From Alteribacter keqinensis (GTDB lineage Bacteria > Bacillota > Bacilli > Bacillales > Salisediminibacteriaceae): a stretch of DNA of 64,000 nucleotides. Below the pieces are notes generated by a model. The model was not told the DNA's origin. It was given only the letters and a program-made list of their open reading frames with translations, and searched no databases. Positions 27,116 through 35,232 of this stretch are shown here, piece after piece. Position 1 is the first letter of the stretch. Every line of letters begins with the position of its first letter. The position numbers and the translations under genes were made by a program. The stretch lies in NCBI RefSeq assembly GCF_003710255.1, contig NZ_RHIB01000002.1:248001-312000 (forward strand), read 5' to 3'.

Positions 27116-28104
27116 TCACTCCAGTAAACGATCCAACATATACACTCTCCCTTTTTTCTCTCCTACCCTCTTCACCTCTAAATCGTCCATCATTTTCGCT
27201 ACGACCTCTCTTGAATTTATCCCGAGAAAAGCCCTCAACTGTCTGTTTGTTGAACGACTTCCAAAGAGTAAAGCATATTCACGAAAAGCCTCGACATGTG
27301 CATCATCAGAATACTTTTTACACACAGGACATATCCAAACCCCATATCCCCTCTTCATCCCAGGCTTCGAACATTCCGGGCAGCAGACGCCGGTAATGAT
27401 ATCAGCCCGCTCAATTTTATAATGTTCCAGAACATCCTTATCATAAGTCTCGTTTTTGGCAAGAACCTGCTGTGCTATTTTATCATTAACTCATTATTCA
27501 GGAGTACATCCTCCTTAGTTTTGTCTAATTCCAGAAGCTTTGTATTAATTTGTTCTACATGAATCACCTTTTCCAATGCATCTTTGTATGTAGAGGGAGC
27601 TTTTATTATCGTGGTGGGATTGCTGATGGTAATAAAATAGCGGAGGGGGATTGAAGGATAATGATGTTGACGGAGCCAGAAATTGAGGTGTTGCATCTGA
27701 CGTTTTACCTGAGTTATAGGGTCTTTAATGCCTTTTTGCTTACCTTCTTTTGTCTGAATCAGCTCATTGAATTCCGGCTTAAATTCTATCGTGCCGGCAT
27801 AGTTTTTTGCTTCAATTATGGTTATGAATTTTGGCGTAATGAAAAGGGTATCCACCTGAAAGTGTCGTTCCAGCTGGCCGGTCAGTCGCAAGTCCTGTAA
27901 AACAACACAATCAGTCTCATTAATAATGTAGTCCAGTTGATAATCGAGGGCTTTTTCACCTCGATATCCCGACTTTTTCAATGAGTGATCTTCGCTGACT
28001 TTGGCCAACTGTTTGTGAAAATGAGGTAGCCTTCTTTTCAATGCAGTCAGCTTTAAAAGCCAGACAGACTGCTTGCGATGTTTGAGTATCATACGGGGAA
28101 TCAC
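27116..28104 (-). pseudogene. NERD-domain protein with C-terminal zinc ribbon, frameshifted
   Basis: From ATG 28104 the frame reads a NERD (nuclease-related) domain, with QVDTLFITPKFITIIEAKNY giving the D...ExK pattern of restriction-like nucleases, and stops at TAG 27475. A second frame, overlapping by a few bases, continues the protein (DKIAQQVLAKNETYD, VCCPECSKPGM, WICPVCKK) to a stop at 27116. The CCPEC...CPVC pair is a zinc ribbon, followed by a winged-helix-like end. A one-base indel near 27480-27490 would restore about 330 codons. Gene dead, or the break is a sequencing artefact. The cassette sits between 57-bp direct repeats. Confidence 0.75.
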
Positions 28105-28233
28105 TCCTTAATGTGGATTGGGTATAATACTAGATTAGCAAATAATAAATGTAGGATTTCGAGTCGAAATGGCCGTTTTTGAGGTTTTGTGTAAAGTTAT
28201 GCGGGCTTTCTGTAAAGTTATGACCGGCGATTA

Positions 28234-28290
28234 TTAATTTATGCCTGTTTTTTGTTAAGATAACCAGATCCGCATCCAGTTCTCTGGAAA
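28234..28290. repeat. 57-bp direct repeat, right copy
   Basis: Second copy of the 27051 repeat. Just upstream, a shorter GTGTAAAGTTATGCGGGCTT / CTGTAAAGTTATGACCGG tandem shows related sequence. The 28105-28349 gap holds this repeat and no gene. Confidence 0.75.
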
Positions 28291-28349
28291 CCCCCTCTAT
28301 ACACACCTATAAACCTTCTATAAAATGTGAAAGGAGGATGTGATTATAC

Positions 28350-28727
28350 ATGTTAAAAAAAATATGGATGAAGTCTACTGTTGCAGCCGTCACCACACTG
28401 CTGCTGGCTGTTGGAATGATTACGTTCTTACTTATTCCTCCCCATACCCAGCTGCTCGAGAGCTTCATCCTTCTTTTGTTCGTTTTATCCGCTGCCTTTA
28501 TCGGAATCCTTCTTTTCGGACTCACCGTATCACTGCTGAGCGACATCGTTACAGGGAAGCTCGCCGGTGCGCCACGGGTCATCGCCTCCCTTCTCATACA
28601 TACATTGGCCGGATACCTGGTTACGGCCACACTCGGCTTCATCGTTGCCACCGTCGTTGCAGTCGTTTTCTTTATCTGCGACGAAGTTATGAAGCTACTA
28701 ATCAGAAAAGACATCGTTCATTTTTAG
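28350..28727 (+). CDS. Small polytopic membrane protein
   Basis: 125 residues with four strongly hydrophobic segments (about residues 8-28, 38-60, 75-92 and 96-115). ATG 28350 is the first in frame; GGAGG sits 12 bases upstream, a little far. The overlapping +2 and antisense frames are also open but charged and unlikely. No signature motif seen. It precedes a VanZ-like gene by about 70 bp on the same strand and could be co-transcribed. Function unknown. Confidence 0.65.
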   Translation: MLKKIWMKSTVAAVTTLLLAVGMITFLLIPPHTQLLESFILLLFVLSAAFIGILLFGLTVSLLSDIVTGKLAGAPRVIASLLIHTLAGYLVTATLGFIVATVVAVVFFICDEVMKLLIRKDIVHF

Positions 28728-28795
28728 ACCTGTTTACGCCCCCCTCTTCATGACGAAACTGTTTGTAGGACGTTTCCATGAACGGGGGCAAAACG

Positions 28796-29263
28796 ATGCG
28801 CTTTTATCTCCTCACCGTTGTTGTGATCACCTCGCTGATTACCTCTTTCAGCATATTATACGAACTTGACCGGGCAACTGCCGGGATGGCTTCGATTTAT
28901 AAAAACGAAGTGTCTTTCACCTTTCTTTTTGACCGGGAAAGTTCCTTCTACTACTCTTATTCGTTAACTTCCAACTTTGAAAGAAAACTCGTTCATTTCC
29001 TTGTTTACGGCGTTATCGCTCTGTTTCTGTCTGCGATTGTTCCGGTAAAAAGACGGTGGATTGCTGCGGTTATGGCGGTCATGACAACTTCCACGATCGG
29101 AATGGTTGATGAAATTCACCAGCATTTTCTCGCGGGCCGCTCGGGAAGAGTGCTGGATGTACTCATTAACAGTTTAGGCAGCTTTACCTTTGTGTGTTTT
29201 CAGGGACTGCTCACGAAAAAGCCCCCGAAAGACAGGAGTCTTCCGGAGGCTGAAAAGCATTAA
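28796..29263 (+). CDS. VanZ-like family membrane protein
   Basis: About 155 residues with four membrane segments. VanZ-family features are present: KLVHFLVYGVIALFL and the conserved DEIHQHFLAGRSGRVLDVLI. VanZ from the teicoplanin-resistance transposon gives low-level glycopeptide tolerance; most homologues in bacilli have no known role. Start taken as ATG 28796 with GGGGG seven bases upstream; an ATG at 28778 is possible. The last codons overlap the convergent ornithine-cyclodeaminase-like gene by 4 bp, and its 3' coding sequence contains that gene's terminator. Confidence 0.8.
   Translation: MRFYLLTVVVITSLITSFSILYELDRATAGMASIYKNEVSFTFLFDRESSFYYSYSLTSNFERKLVHFLVYGVIALFLSAIVPVKRRWIAAVMAVMTTSTIGMVDEIHQHFLAGRSGRVLDVLINSLGSFTFVCFQGLLTKKPPKDRSLPEAEKH
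29214..29250 (-). terminator. Terminator of cyclodeaminase-like gene, inside vanZ-like ORF
   Basis: Minus strand GCCTCCGGAAGAC-TCCT-GTCTTTCGGGGGC followed by TTTTTC. It lies within the last codons of the convergent VanZ-like gene, so coding sequence and terminator share the same DNA. Confidence 0.7.
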
Positions 29264-30192
29264 CGCTTTTTGTGGATAGCTATGGCCGTGACAAGGTCGT
29301 AGATGGCGAGGCCAACTGACTTGAAAACCGTTAATTTCTCTTTTTCAGAGGTGAAGCGTCTGCTGTTTTGAATCAGGTCTTCAAGAGTAAAGATGTGTCC
29401 ATTTGTGATTCCAAGCTCCCTGGCCTGAATCAGTTCACCGCATTCCTTGAGGGCCATCAGGTTGTCTACGTACACATCGTTGACCTGCTTGAACACACAG
29501 TCAGGGATTTCCTGCATAAAAGGGCGGAAGGATCCACAGCCGACGATGTGCTTACCGGAGAGATCATCTTCACTCAGTTCAGGAAGAACAGGCGTTTTGC
29601 TGCTTGTAGCGGTAACGATGATCTCGGATTGCTTCATAAGGTCATGAGTTTCGGCGTAATCCACGTCTAATTCGGGAAACGCGCGGTTTACTTTTTCAGT
29701 AAAACGATCTACGCTTTCTTTTTTCCGGCTGTAAACGAGAACGCGCTTGATCGGGCGCACAGCACATGCGGCCTGGAGATGGCTGAAGGCCTGCACGCCT
29801 GATCCCACAATGCCGATGGTCGAGGCGGTGTCGCTGGCCAGGTACTTCATGCTGATTCCGCCGAGGGCCCCTGTGCGGAGGGCGGTGATTTCCTGAGCAT
29901 CCATAAGAGCGAGGGGCTCAAGAGTTTCACGGTTGCACAGAAGCATCTGGGCGTGAATCGTATCCTTGCCAAGGGACGGGTTGTTCGGGGCAACGCCGAC
30001 CATTTTTATACCATAATAATTTTCAAAGAAGGACGGCATCAACAGGATGGTGTTGTCACCGTCTCCTTCGTGCATCCGTTCCGGAATAACGACGCTTTCC
30101 TGGTTTCCGTTCAAATAGAAGTCTTCGATCGCTTCGATGACCTCGTGCATGGTAATGAGTTCGGTGATCTGGCTGTGATCGATCATGTGCAT
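29260..30192 (-). CDS. Ornithine cyclodeaminase/mu-crystallin family protein
   Basis: About 310 residues from ATG 30192 (GGAGG seven bases upstream). Family landmarks: MPSFFENYYGIKMVGVAPNN at the substrate region, TALRTGALGGIS, and the NAD-binding glycine motif GIVGSGVQAFSH. Members catalyse NAD-dependent deamination of ornithine to proline or reduce ketimines and imines (alanine dehydrogenase, ketimine reductase). The genuine substrate cannot be chosen from sequence, and neighbours offer no pathway clue. Single gene, with a terminator at 29214-29250. Confidence 0.88.
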   Translation of the reverse strand: MHMIDHSQITELITMHEVIEAIEDFYLNGNQESVVIPERMHEGDGDNTILLMPSFFENYYGIKMVGVAPNNPSLGKDTIHAQMLLCNRETLEPLALMDAQEITALRTGALGGISMKYLASDTASTIGIVGSGVQAFSHLQAACAVRPIKRVLVYSRKKESVDRFTEKVNRAFPELDVDYAETHDLMKQSEIIVTATSSKTPVLPELSEDDLSGKHIVGCGSFRPFMQEIPDCVFKQVNDVYVDNLMALKECGELIQARELGITNGHIFTLEDLIQNSRRFTSEKEKLTVFKSVGLAIYDLVTAIAIHKKR

Positions 30193-30338
30193 GGTAAAAC
30201 CTCCGTTAAAACGATTTATCTTTATTATGGCAGAGATCACCTTCACACAGGAGGTGTTTTTTTAGGTTATGTGATGGTTTGATTGTTTAAAAAGTAAAAA
30301 GTGCATGCGATAGAAAAGGAATTCAATCAATAACCAAG

Positions 30339-30660
30339 CTTTATTCTGTCAATAATGGAATTTTTTCTGCCTAAAAAGCAGTTTATTCTATCGAAAATCC
30401 TATTTATTCTTTCAAAAGAAAAAAGTACTTGCGAGAGAGAAGATATTCTGTCAAAACCCATCTTTATTCTGTCGATAATGGTATTTTATCTGCCTAAAAA
30501 GCAGTTTATTCTATCAAAAATGCAATTTATTCTTTCAAAAGAAAAAAGTATTTGCGAGAGAGAAGATATTCTGTCAAAACCCATCTTTATTCTGTCAATA
30601 ATGGAATTTTATGCCTAAAAAGCAGTTTATTCTATCGAAAATCCCGTTTATTCTGCCAAT
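30339..30660. repeat. 123-bp tandem repeat of TTTATTCTRTC units
   Basis: Two full copies (30339-30461 and 30462-30584) and a partial third, each built from shorter degenerate units of the form TTTATTCTRTCRAAAAT. Because 123 is a multiple of three, an artificial frame encoding FILSK-type peptides stays open. Similar units occur, reversed, at about 36005-36095. No gene is inferred. Confidence 0.75.
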
Positions 30661-30714
30661 AGTAAATCGAGTACTCTAGAAGATACAATCAAATAGTCAT
30701 CCATTTTTTAGATA

Positions 30715-31509
30715 TTACGTCCGTTCCCACCATTGGGATATCTTCACTTTGAGCCAGGCCATACTCGTGCCGAACACTCCTCCAGCCGAATCGAGAATCA
30801 CATCCTCCACGAGACCGGACCGTGACGGGATAAATGTCTGGCGGTATTCGTCGAGGGCGGCGTAGGCCACGACGAAGAGCATGGCCAAAACGAATGTGAC
30901 GATCGTACGCCCGTTGAGTCGGTGGATTGCGAGAAACAGGAAGAATCCGAGCAGCCCGAATAGTGTAAAGTGAGCGGTTTTGCGAATTAGAAAAGTGAGG
31001 AAGCTTTCCACTCCCCTGGCCTCGATACTGACTACTGTGCCGGCATAGGTGAATTCGATTCTGTTTAATATGTTGACCAGCTGGTTGTAGGAGGTGTGAT
31101 TTCTTATGACCTCTACGATGGCGTCACTTTTTAACAGGGCAAGAACGGCAAGCGCGAAGGCGAATAAAATGCCGGTATAGATAAGTGATTTGAGCCCTTT
31201 TTTAACCTGGGAATCGGTTGACCGGAATAAGCGGAAAAAGACTGCGGCTGTTAAAAGGCCGAGTATAGCGGCAGCTCCGAGGGCAAGGTAGGGCCTGGCT
31301 GCTGCTGCGGCCGCCCCCCGCTCAACCACGCGGTCAGCCTTGTCCATTACCCATATAATGCTGTCCTTCAAAAAACCCCGGTCCGTTATCCGGTCAACGA
31401 CAGGGCTGATATCCTGCTGATCGGAGGATTGGGATGAAGCGGTGAAAATGATGGCCATTATAATAAAGATGGGTAGGATGTTAAAGAAGATGTACCTGCT
31501 TTTTTTCAT
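30715..31509 (-). CDS. VanZ-like family membrane protein, long form
   Basis: 264 residues from ATG 31509 (GAGGAG six bases upstream). An N-terminal membrane segment (FFNILPIFIIMAIIFTASS) and SSQSSDQQ lead into an alanine-rich helical insert, further membrane helices, and the VanZ core with KTAHFTLFGLLGFFLFLAI and DEYRQTFIPSRSGLVEDV. The SSQ...D motif after the first helix is typical of VanZ proteins. Longer than the usual 150-200 residues because of the extra helices between. Unrelated in operon terms to the short VanZ-like gene at 28.8 kb. Function unknown. Confidence 0.82.
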   Translation of the reverse strand: MKKSRYIFFNILPIFIIMAIIFTASSQSSDQQDISPVVDRITDRGFLKDSIIWVMDKADRVVERGAAAAAARPYLALGAAAILGLLTAAVFFRLFRSTDSQVKKGLKSLIYTGILFAFALAVLALLKSDAIVEVIRNHTSYNQLVNILNRIEFTYAGTVVSIEARGVESFLTFLIRKTAHFTLFGLLGFFLFLAIHRLNGRTIVTFVLAMLFVVAYAALDEYRQTFIPSRSGLVEDVILDSAGGVFGTSMAWLKVKISQWWERT

Positions 31510-31777
31510 GATGAACTCCTCGATTTTGATTATCCTATTATAACATTTGCAGGGTCTTACCATAATCATCTACAAATCTATGTATATAGAACTAGCTACA
31601 TATATGACATCGTATTTATTTTTAGTTAAATACAGCTTAAACAAAGGATTTCAGGGTATCTATAGTCAATAATAGACCTATGATAATCATGAGTCATAAG
31701 ATTGGCGCAGGTTTGTAGTCTATTCCGGTTATCTCTAGTGCTGGCCTACGTATGAAAAAGGATAGGAGGTTTTGATG

Positions 31778-31984
31778 ATGAAAACAATGTGGCACGAATT
31801 CTCTGTTGACTATTATTTACACCTGTACAATCATTGCAGCGAGGATAATCACAAGAAACGAAGTGAACTCATTAAAAAAGCAGCTTTTCATCAAGACAAA
31901 CTATTGAAGATTATGATGGCGAAACATACCGGTTCTGTTGATAAAAGTGAACAACCCAAAGTTGAATGCAATATGACTCGTTAA
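31778..31984 (+). CDS. Small protein of unknown function, 68 residues
   Basis: ATG 31778 (or 31775) with AGGAGG at 31764-31769, followed by a terminator eight bases after the stop, so likely a genuine single-gene unit. The product starts MKTMWHEFSVDYYLHLYNHC and is helical, basic and rich in His and Lys. No known domain. The upstream 200 bp is AT-rich and should hold its promoter, but I see no clear -35/-10 pair. Confidence 0.65.
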   Translation: MKTMWHEFSVDYYLHLYNHCSEDNHKKRSELIKKAAFHQDKLLKIMMAKHTGSVDKSEQPKVECNMTR

Positions 31985-31991
31985 AGGTGCT

Positions 31992-32021
31992 GCAGAGGGT
32001 GACATCCTCTGTGGTTTTTTT
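31992..32021 (+). terminator. Terminator of 68-residue gene
   Basis: CAGAGG-GTGACAT-CCTCTG stem followed by TGGTTTTTTT. Confidence 0.75.
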
Positions 32022-32034
32022 GTGAGGCGAATCC

Positions 32035-32874
32035 TTATGCGTAGCTCTCCTCTTTTTCATCCTGAAATTCCAGCAGACCATCCACCACTTCTTCCGTATC
32101 TTCCAACCCCGGACCGATATCTGCTTCAAGGATGTAGTCAATAAATGCTTTGGGATTACTAAAGACCGGACACTCCTGGTTAAAACGTCCATGCCAAACC
32201 GACTGAGCGTTCGTTAATATGACGACAGGAGTTACCTTTATGGAGGTATGACCTTTTGATTTCAAAAGCCTCCGGAGTTGAGTTGCATGATATTGGGACT
32301 GGGCAGCAGGACTGTCCACGTATGTTTTCTTTTTTACTTTTCCTCGGCTAACTATTGGATACCAAAGCCACTTGTGCTTTGAGTAAGGATAAAACCTCCC
32401 GGTGATATTTTTCGTTTCAATGGCATAGACTGTACTTTTTCCAAAGAGGATATGGTCGATCTGAGTGCCTCGTCCGTTAGCAGTGGAAATGGTGAGATCA
32501 TTTATAAGCAGATAGTCATCTGAAAGGTTTTTTGTAATATGTTCTGTTACACTCATTTCTCCTGCCATGCCTTTTCTTACGGCCTTAATTGAAGGATATT
32601 TCTCGTGAAGTCTGAACATACGTTTTTTAAAAGGGGATTTGATTTTTTCAACCCCAATTAAATAACCAATTCCCGCTCCAAGAAGTGTCCCGATTGGGAA
32701 AATAAAGATCAGAATAATCGTACCGGCTAAAGCTCCTATCCATATGGTTCTATGTATTTCGTGTTTACGGACTTCGAGACTTTTTTTCTGGGCAAACTGA
32801 ATCGTCCGCACTTCCTTATCATACTGTTTCACCTGATCCTCTAAATCGGAAGAGGATTTTTTTACTGTAGCCAC
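32035..32874 (-). CDS. Membrane-anchored NERD-domain protein
   Basis: About 279 residues. A helical N-terminus with RTIQFAQKKSLEVRKHE is followed by a membrane hairpin (IWIGALAGTIILIFIF, GTLLGAGIGYLIG) and a NERD domain (about 110-230): KGMAGEMSVTEHI, TQIDHILFG and YAIETKN, i.e. the D...ExK nuclease-like core. NERD proteins are suspected nucleases but few are tested. Start taken as GTG 32874 with AAGGCGG seven bases upstream; a GTG at 32892 is possible. The N-terminal anchor is shared with the sortase gene 1 kb away. Confidence 0.82.
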   Translation of the reverse strand: MATVKKSSSDLEDQVKQYDKEVRTIQFAQKKSLEVRKHEIHRTIWIGALAGTIILIFIFPIGTLLGAGIGYLIGVEKIKSPFKKRMFRLHEKYPSIKAVRKGMAGEMSVTEHITKNLSDDYLLINDLTISTANGRGTQIDHILFGKSTVYAIETKNITGRFYPYSKHKWLWYPIVSRGKVKKKTYVDSPAAQSQYHATQLRRLLKSKGHTSIKVTPVVILTNAQSVWHGRFNQECPVFSNPKAFIDYILEADIGPGLEDTEEVVDGLLEFQDEKEESYA

Positions 32875-32943
32875 TTCAACACCGCCTTCCACTTTTATAA
32901 ATTAGGTATATTATACCATTATCCGCTGGTGAGGAGGATTTAT

Positions 32944-33753
32944 ATGGAAACAACATTCATTAAAATTGCGGGGTGCCAGGTGACGGTTCCGCACATCGTT
33001 TCGATGGTGGAAAGAGACCTGCATGTGCGGACCATGACAGGCAGGACACGGGAAAAAGTTCGGGAAACTGAGGTGGATCTTGTTGTTTTTCCGGAGCTTT
33101 CTACGATCTCTTATTCCAAAGACACGTTTGCTCACTTGCAGGAACTTGCGGAGGAGCTTGACGGACCCTCGTTCAAGCGATTCTCCTGGCTGGCCAAAGA
33201 GCTTGGTGCGTTTGTCTGTTACGGCATGCCGCTGAAAGAAAACGGGAGAATTTTTATCGCACAGGTTGTGCTGGACAGTGGTGGTGACTATGTGGCCCAT
33301 TACAACAAAATTCATCTCGCACAGTTTGGTTCGTCCCTTGAGAAGCAGTACTTTTCCCGGGGTGACCGGCTCGTTTCATTTACGATTGACGGGTTTTCGT
33401 TTGGGTTGATGATCTGCTACGACATGCGGTTTCCGGAGCTTACGAGAAAGTACGCATTGGAAAAAGAAGTTGACTGCCTCCTTCACCCGGTCGCCTTTTA
33501 CAAGGACCAGTCCTACCCGAGCTGGCACCACTTCGTTCATACCAGAGCCCTAGAGAATCAGGTTTACATGCTCAGCCTGAACCAGGCCGGGGAAAAGTAC
33601 GGAAGATCTGTCTTTTGCCCGCCGTGGGTTGATTACAACACCGAGGCGGCTATTTTTTCGGAGAATGAAGAAGTGAAGGTGTTTGAGCTGTCAAAAGAGG
33701 CAATTCGAAAGAGCCGGGACGAATACCGGCTGAGGGAGGATCGGTTTTTTTAA
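32944..33753 (+). CDS. Nitrilase-superfamily carbon-nitrogen hydrolase
   Basis: 269 residues from ATG 32944 (GAGGAGG upstream). The catalytic triad is visible: Glu in VVFPELST (about residue 48), Lys in HYNKIHLAQF (about 120) and Cys in MICYDMRFPEL (about 157). This superfamily hydrolyses amides of small acids (omega-amidase, N-carbamoyl amidases, deaminated glutathione amidase). The length and HYNKIHL/ICYDMRFPE patterns fit the amidase branch rather than true nitrilases. Substrate unknown. It converges with the sortase gene, with a shared bidirectional terminator between. Confidence 0.9.
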   Translation: METTFIKIAGCQVTVPHIVSMVERDLHVRTMTGRTREKVRETEVDLVVFPELSTISYSKDTFAHLQELAEELDGPSFKRFSWLAKELGAFVCYGMPLKENGRIFIAQVVLDSGGDYVAHYNKIHLAQFGSSLEKQYFSRGDRLVSFTIDGFSFGLMICYDMRFPELTRKYALEKEVDCLLHPVAFYKDQSYPSWHHFVHTRALENQVYMLSLNQAGEKYGRSVFCPPWVDYNTEAAIFSENEEVKVFELSKEAIRKSRDEYRLREDRFF

Positions 33754-33757
33754 AGGT

Positions 33758-33795
33758 AAAGAGGGTTGTCCAAGGTTTTGGAGAACCCTCTTTTT
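33758..33795. terminator. Bidirectional terminator between convergent genes
   Basis: AAAGAGGGTT.TCC-AAGGTTTT-GGA.AACCCTCTTTTT. The T run serves the plus-strand amidase and the A run, read on the minus strand, serves the sortase gene whose stop overlaps it. Confidence 0.75.
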
Positions 33796-34496
33796 AGTCC
33801 AATGGCACCGCTTCGATAATATAGCGGTCCGGTGCGGGGCCAATAAAGCTGAACGGATAGCACGTTGAAATGGTGAGGATTTCAGTGTCAATTGTGCTGT
33901 CTATGACGGTCCGGTCATCAGCGTCCACAATATAGGTATCTGTAATTTCATACCTGAATTCTCCGTAGGGAAGGACCACTTCCACTATATCTCCGAGCTC
34001 AAGCTTGCCGAGATTGCGAAACACACTGTCCCGGTGTCCCGATAACAACGTTTGTTTTCCTTCACCAGAAAGGGCGGTTGCCTGGTGATGGCCGACACCC
34101 CGGGCAAGCTCGTCTTCATGAGTCCCGTGAATGATGGGAAGGTCCTGGTCGAGCATCGAGAACGAGACCAATCCGATCGTATCTCCAACGGTAAAGTCTA
34201 AGCGCACCTTTTTTCCGCTCATGCTCTTTAGCAAACTTCTGTTCCAATTTTGCCAGTCTTGTCTGAAAAGGACGTAAAACTCTCTGCCTCCCATAAAAGT
34301 AACCGATGAATCCACCCAGACCAGCAAGTACGTTTACCAGAAAAAGAGTTGTGCCTCCTGCGAAACCACATAGGAAGTAACATTCCTTTTTACGATGGAC
34401 AAGGCTCTTTTTCATAGCAAATTCCACCGTGCGCTTTTCTGTCTCATACAGTACCTGATCCTCAGAATAGGGACCAGAGTTGGACTGATAGTCCAT
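33794..34496 (-). pseudogene. Class D-type sortase, split by frameshift in A6 run
   Basis: ATG 34496 (GAGGTG six bases upstream) opens a helical N-terminus (KRTVEFAMKKSLVHRKKE) plus a membrane hairpin, then runs out of frame. The sortase domain is in the next frame: DLPIIHGTHEDELARGVGHH, catalytic His in LLSGHRDSVF, Cys in LTISTCYPF and Arg in APDRYIIEA. Deleting one A from the run at 34209-34214 joins them as ...ERKKVRLDFTVGDTIG, about 234 residues. Sortases attach LPxTx-type proteins to the wall. Either inactivated, phase-variable or rescued by slippage at A6. No sortase substrate is seen nearby. Confidence 0.7.
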
Positions 34497-34677
34497 CGCC
34501 TTCACCTCGATTACATATTAAGGAAATTAGCATAACAACATCAAGGGATTGTCGGTCATTCTCACTTTCACACATCCTATGTCGCAATTTGAATTGTTAA
34601 ATAAACGTTTAATTAAACACCCGCAAGATGACATGAATATTCTTTAATCGACAGAACTTCCCTCAATCCATCAACAC

Positions 34678-34711
34678 AAAAACCCGCCACTGCTCAAGTG
34701 ACAGGCTTTTT
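34678..34711 (-). terminator. Terminator of 115-residue membrane protein gene
   Basis: Minus strand GCCTGTCACT-TGAG-CAGTGGCGGGTTTTTG. The stem has one bulge and a five-T tail. Confidence 0.65.
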
Positions 34712-34726
34712 CTATGATTCTTCACT

Positions 34727-35074
34727 CTACTTTTCTGCAGTGACTTCATGTGCTCTGTCTTTATAACACACACCGAAGAGTGCGAGAAACAATCCCAGCA
34801 GAAACATAAATCCTCCTGCACTAACCAATCCCGAATGATTATAAAAAATGTCTGTTAAAAAGATGATGGCAATCAACCCGGTAAACATCAATGATAAGGT
34901 TCCATAAACCCGGTGAACGTTCTCCCCCCGGAGCAATGTAACAAGCGGATACGCGAGTCCCACAAGCCCCGCCAGCGCATACGCCCCAAGTCCTAGAACC
35001 AGCAATACACACATGGATACAATCGATACAGCCAATCCCGCAGCCAGTGCCCGTTTCCCAATATTCATCTCCAT
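34727..35074 (-). CDS. Small membrane protein, four helices
   Basis: 115 residues with four hydrophobic segments (about 7-27, 30-47, 58-75 and 84-101), short loops and a charged tail. M1 and M3 are both possible starts. No recognised family; the layout resembles DUF4064-type small membrane proteins of Firmicutes but this is only a resemblance. Divergent from the lipoprotein gene at 35233, with a GTGCCAGGCACTG hairpin in the shared upstream region. Confidence 0.65.
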   Translation of the reverse strand: MEMNIGKRALAAGLAVSIVSMCVLLVLGLGAYALAGLVGLAYPLVTLLRGENVHRVYGTLSLMFTGLIAIIFLTDIFYNHSGLVSAGGFMFLLGLFLALFGVCYKDRAHEVTAEK

Positions 35075-35138
35075 GCCCCCTCTTATATGTGCACTTGTCT
35101 TATCCTATTCATCATTTCTAAAAACAAGTACAAGAAAA

Positions 35139-35182
35139 GGTGCCAGGCACTGTGTGAAATGATAAACACAGTGCCTGGCACC
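35139..35182. repeat. GGTGCCAGGCACTGTGT hairpin repeat
   Basis: GGTGCCAGGCACTGTGT...ACACAGTGCCTGGCACC, 17-bp arms with a 10-base loop. It lies between two divergent start codons, so it is not a terminator of a coding unit here; it may instead affect the leader of either gene. Same family as 17356, 46334 and 57538. Confidence 0.75.
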
Positions 35183-35232
35183 TAAAGAAGGCTGCGTTAT
35201 GGTAAAATTTATAGTACGAACGTGAGAGGGGC

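Noticed and set aside
30355-30618. 87-codon plus-strand frame encoding FILSK-type peptides
   Set aside because: It is read through the 123-bp tandem repeat, has no ribosome site and stays open only because the period is divisible by three.
30339-30660. CRISPR array
   Set aside because: Repeats are contiguous and degenerate, without regular unique spacers or cas genes nearby.
34201-34220. Programmed -1 frameshift at the A6 run in the sortase gene
   Set aside because: The needed change from anchor frame to sortase frame is +1 (or -2), so the classical A-AAA-AAG -1 mechanism does not fit; indel or transcriptional slippage is more likely.
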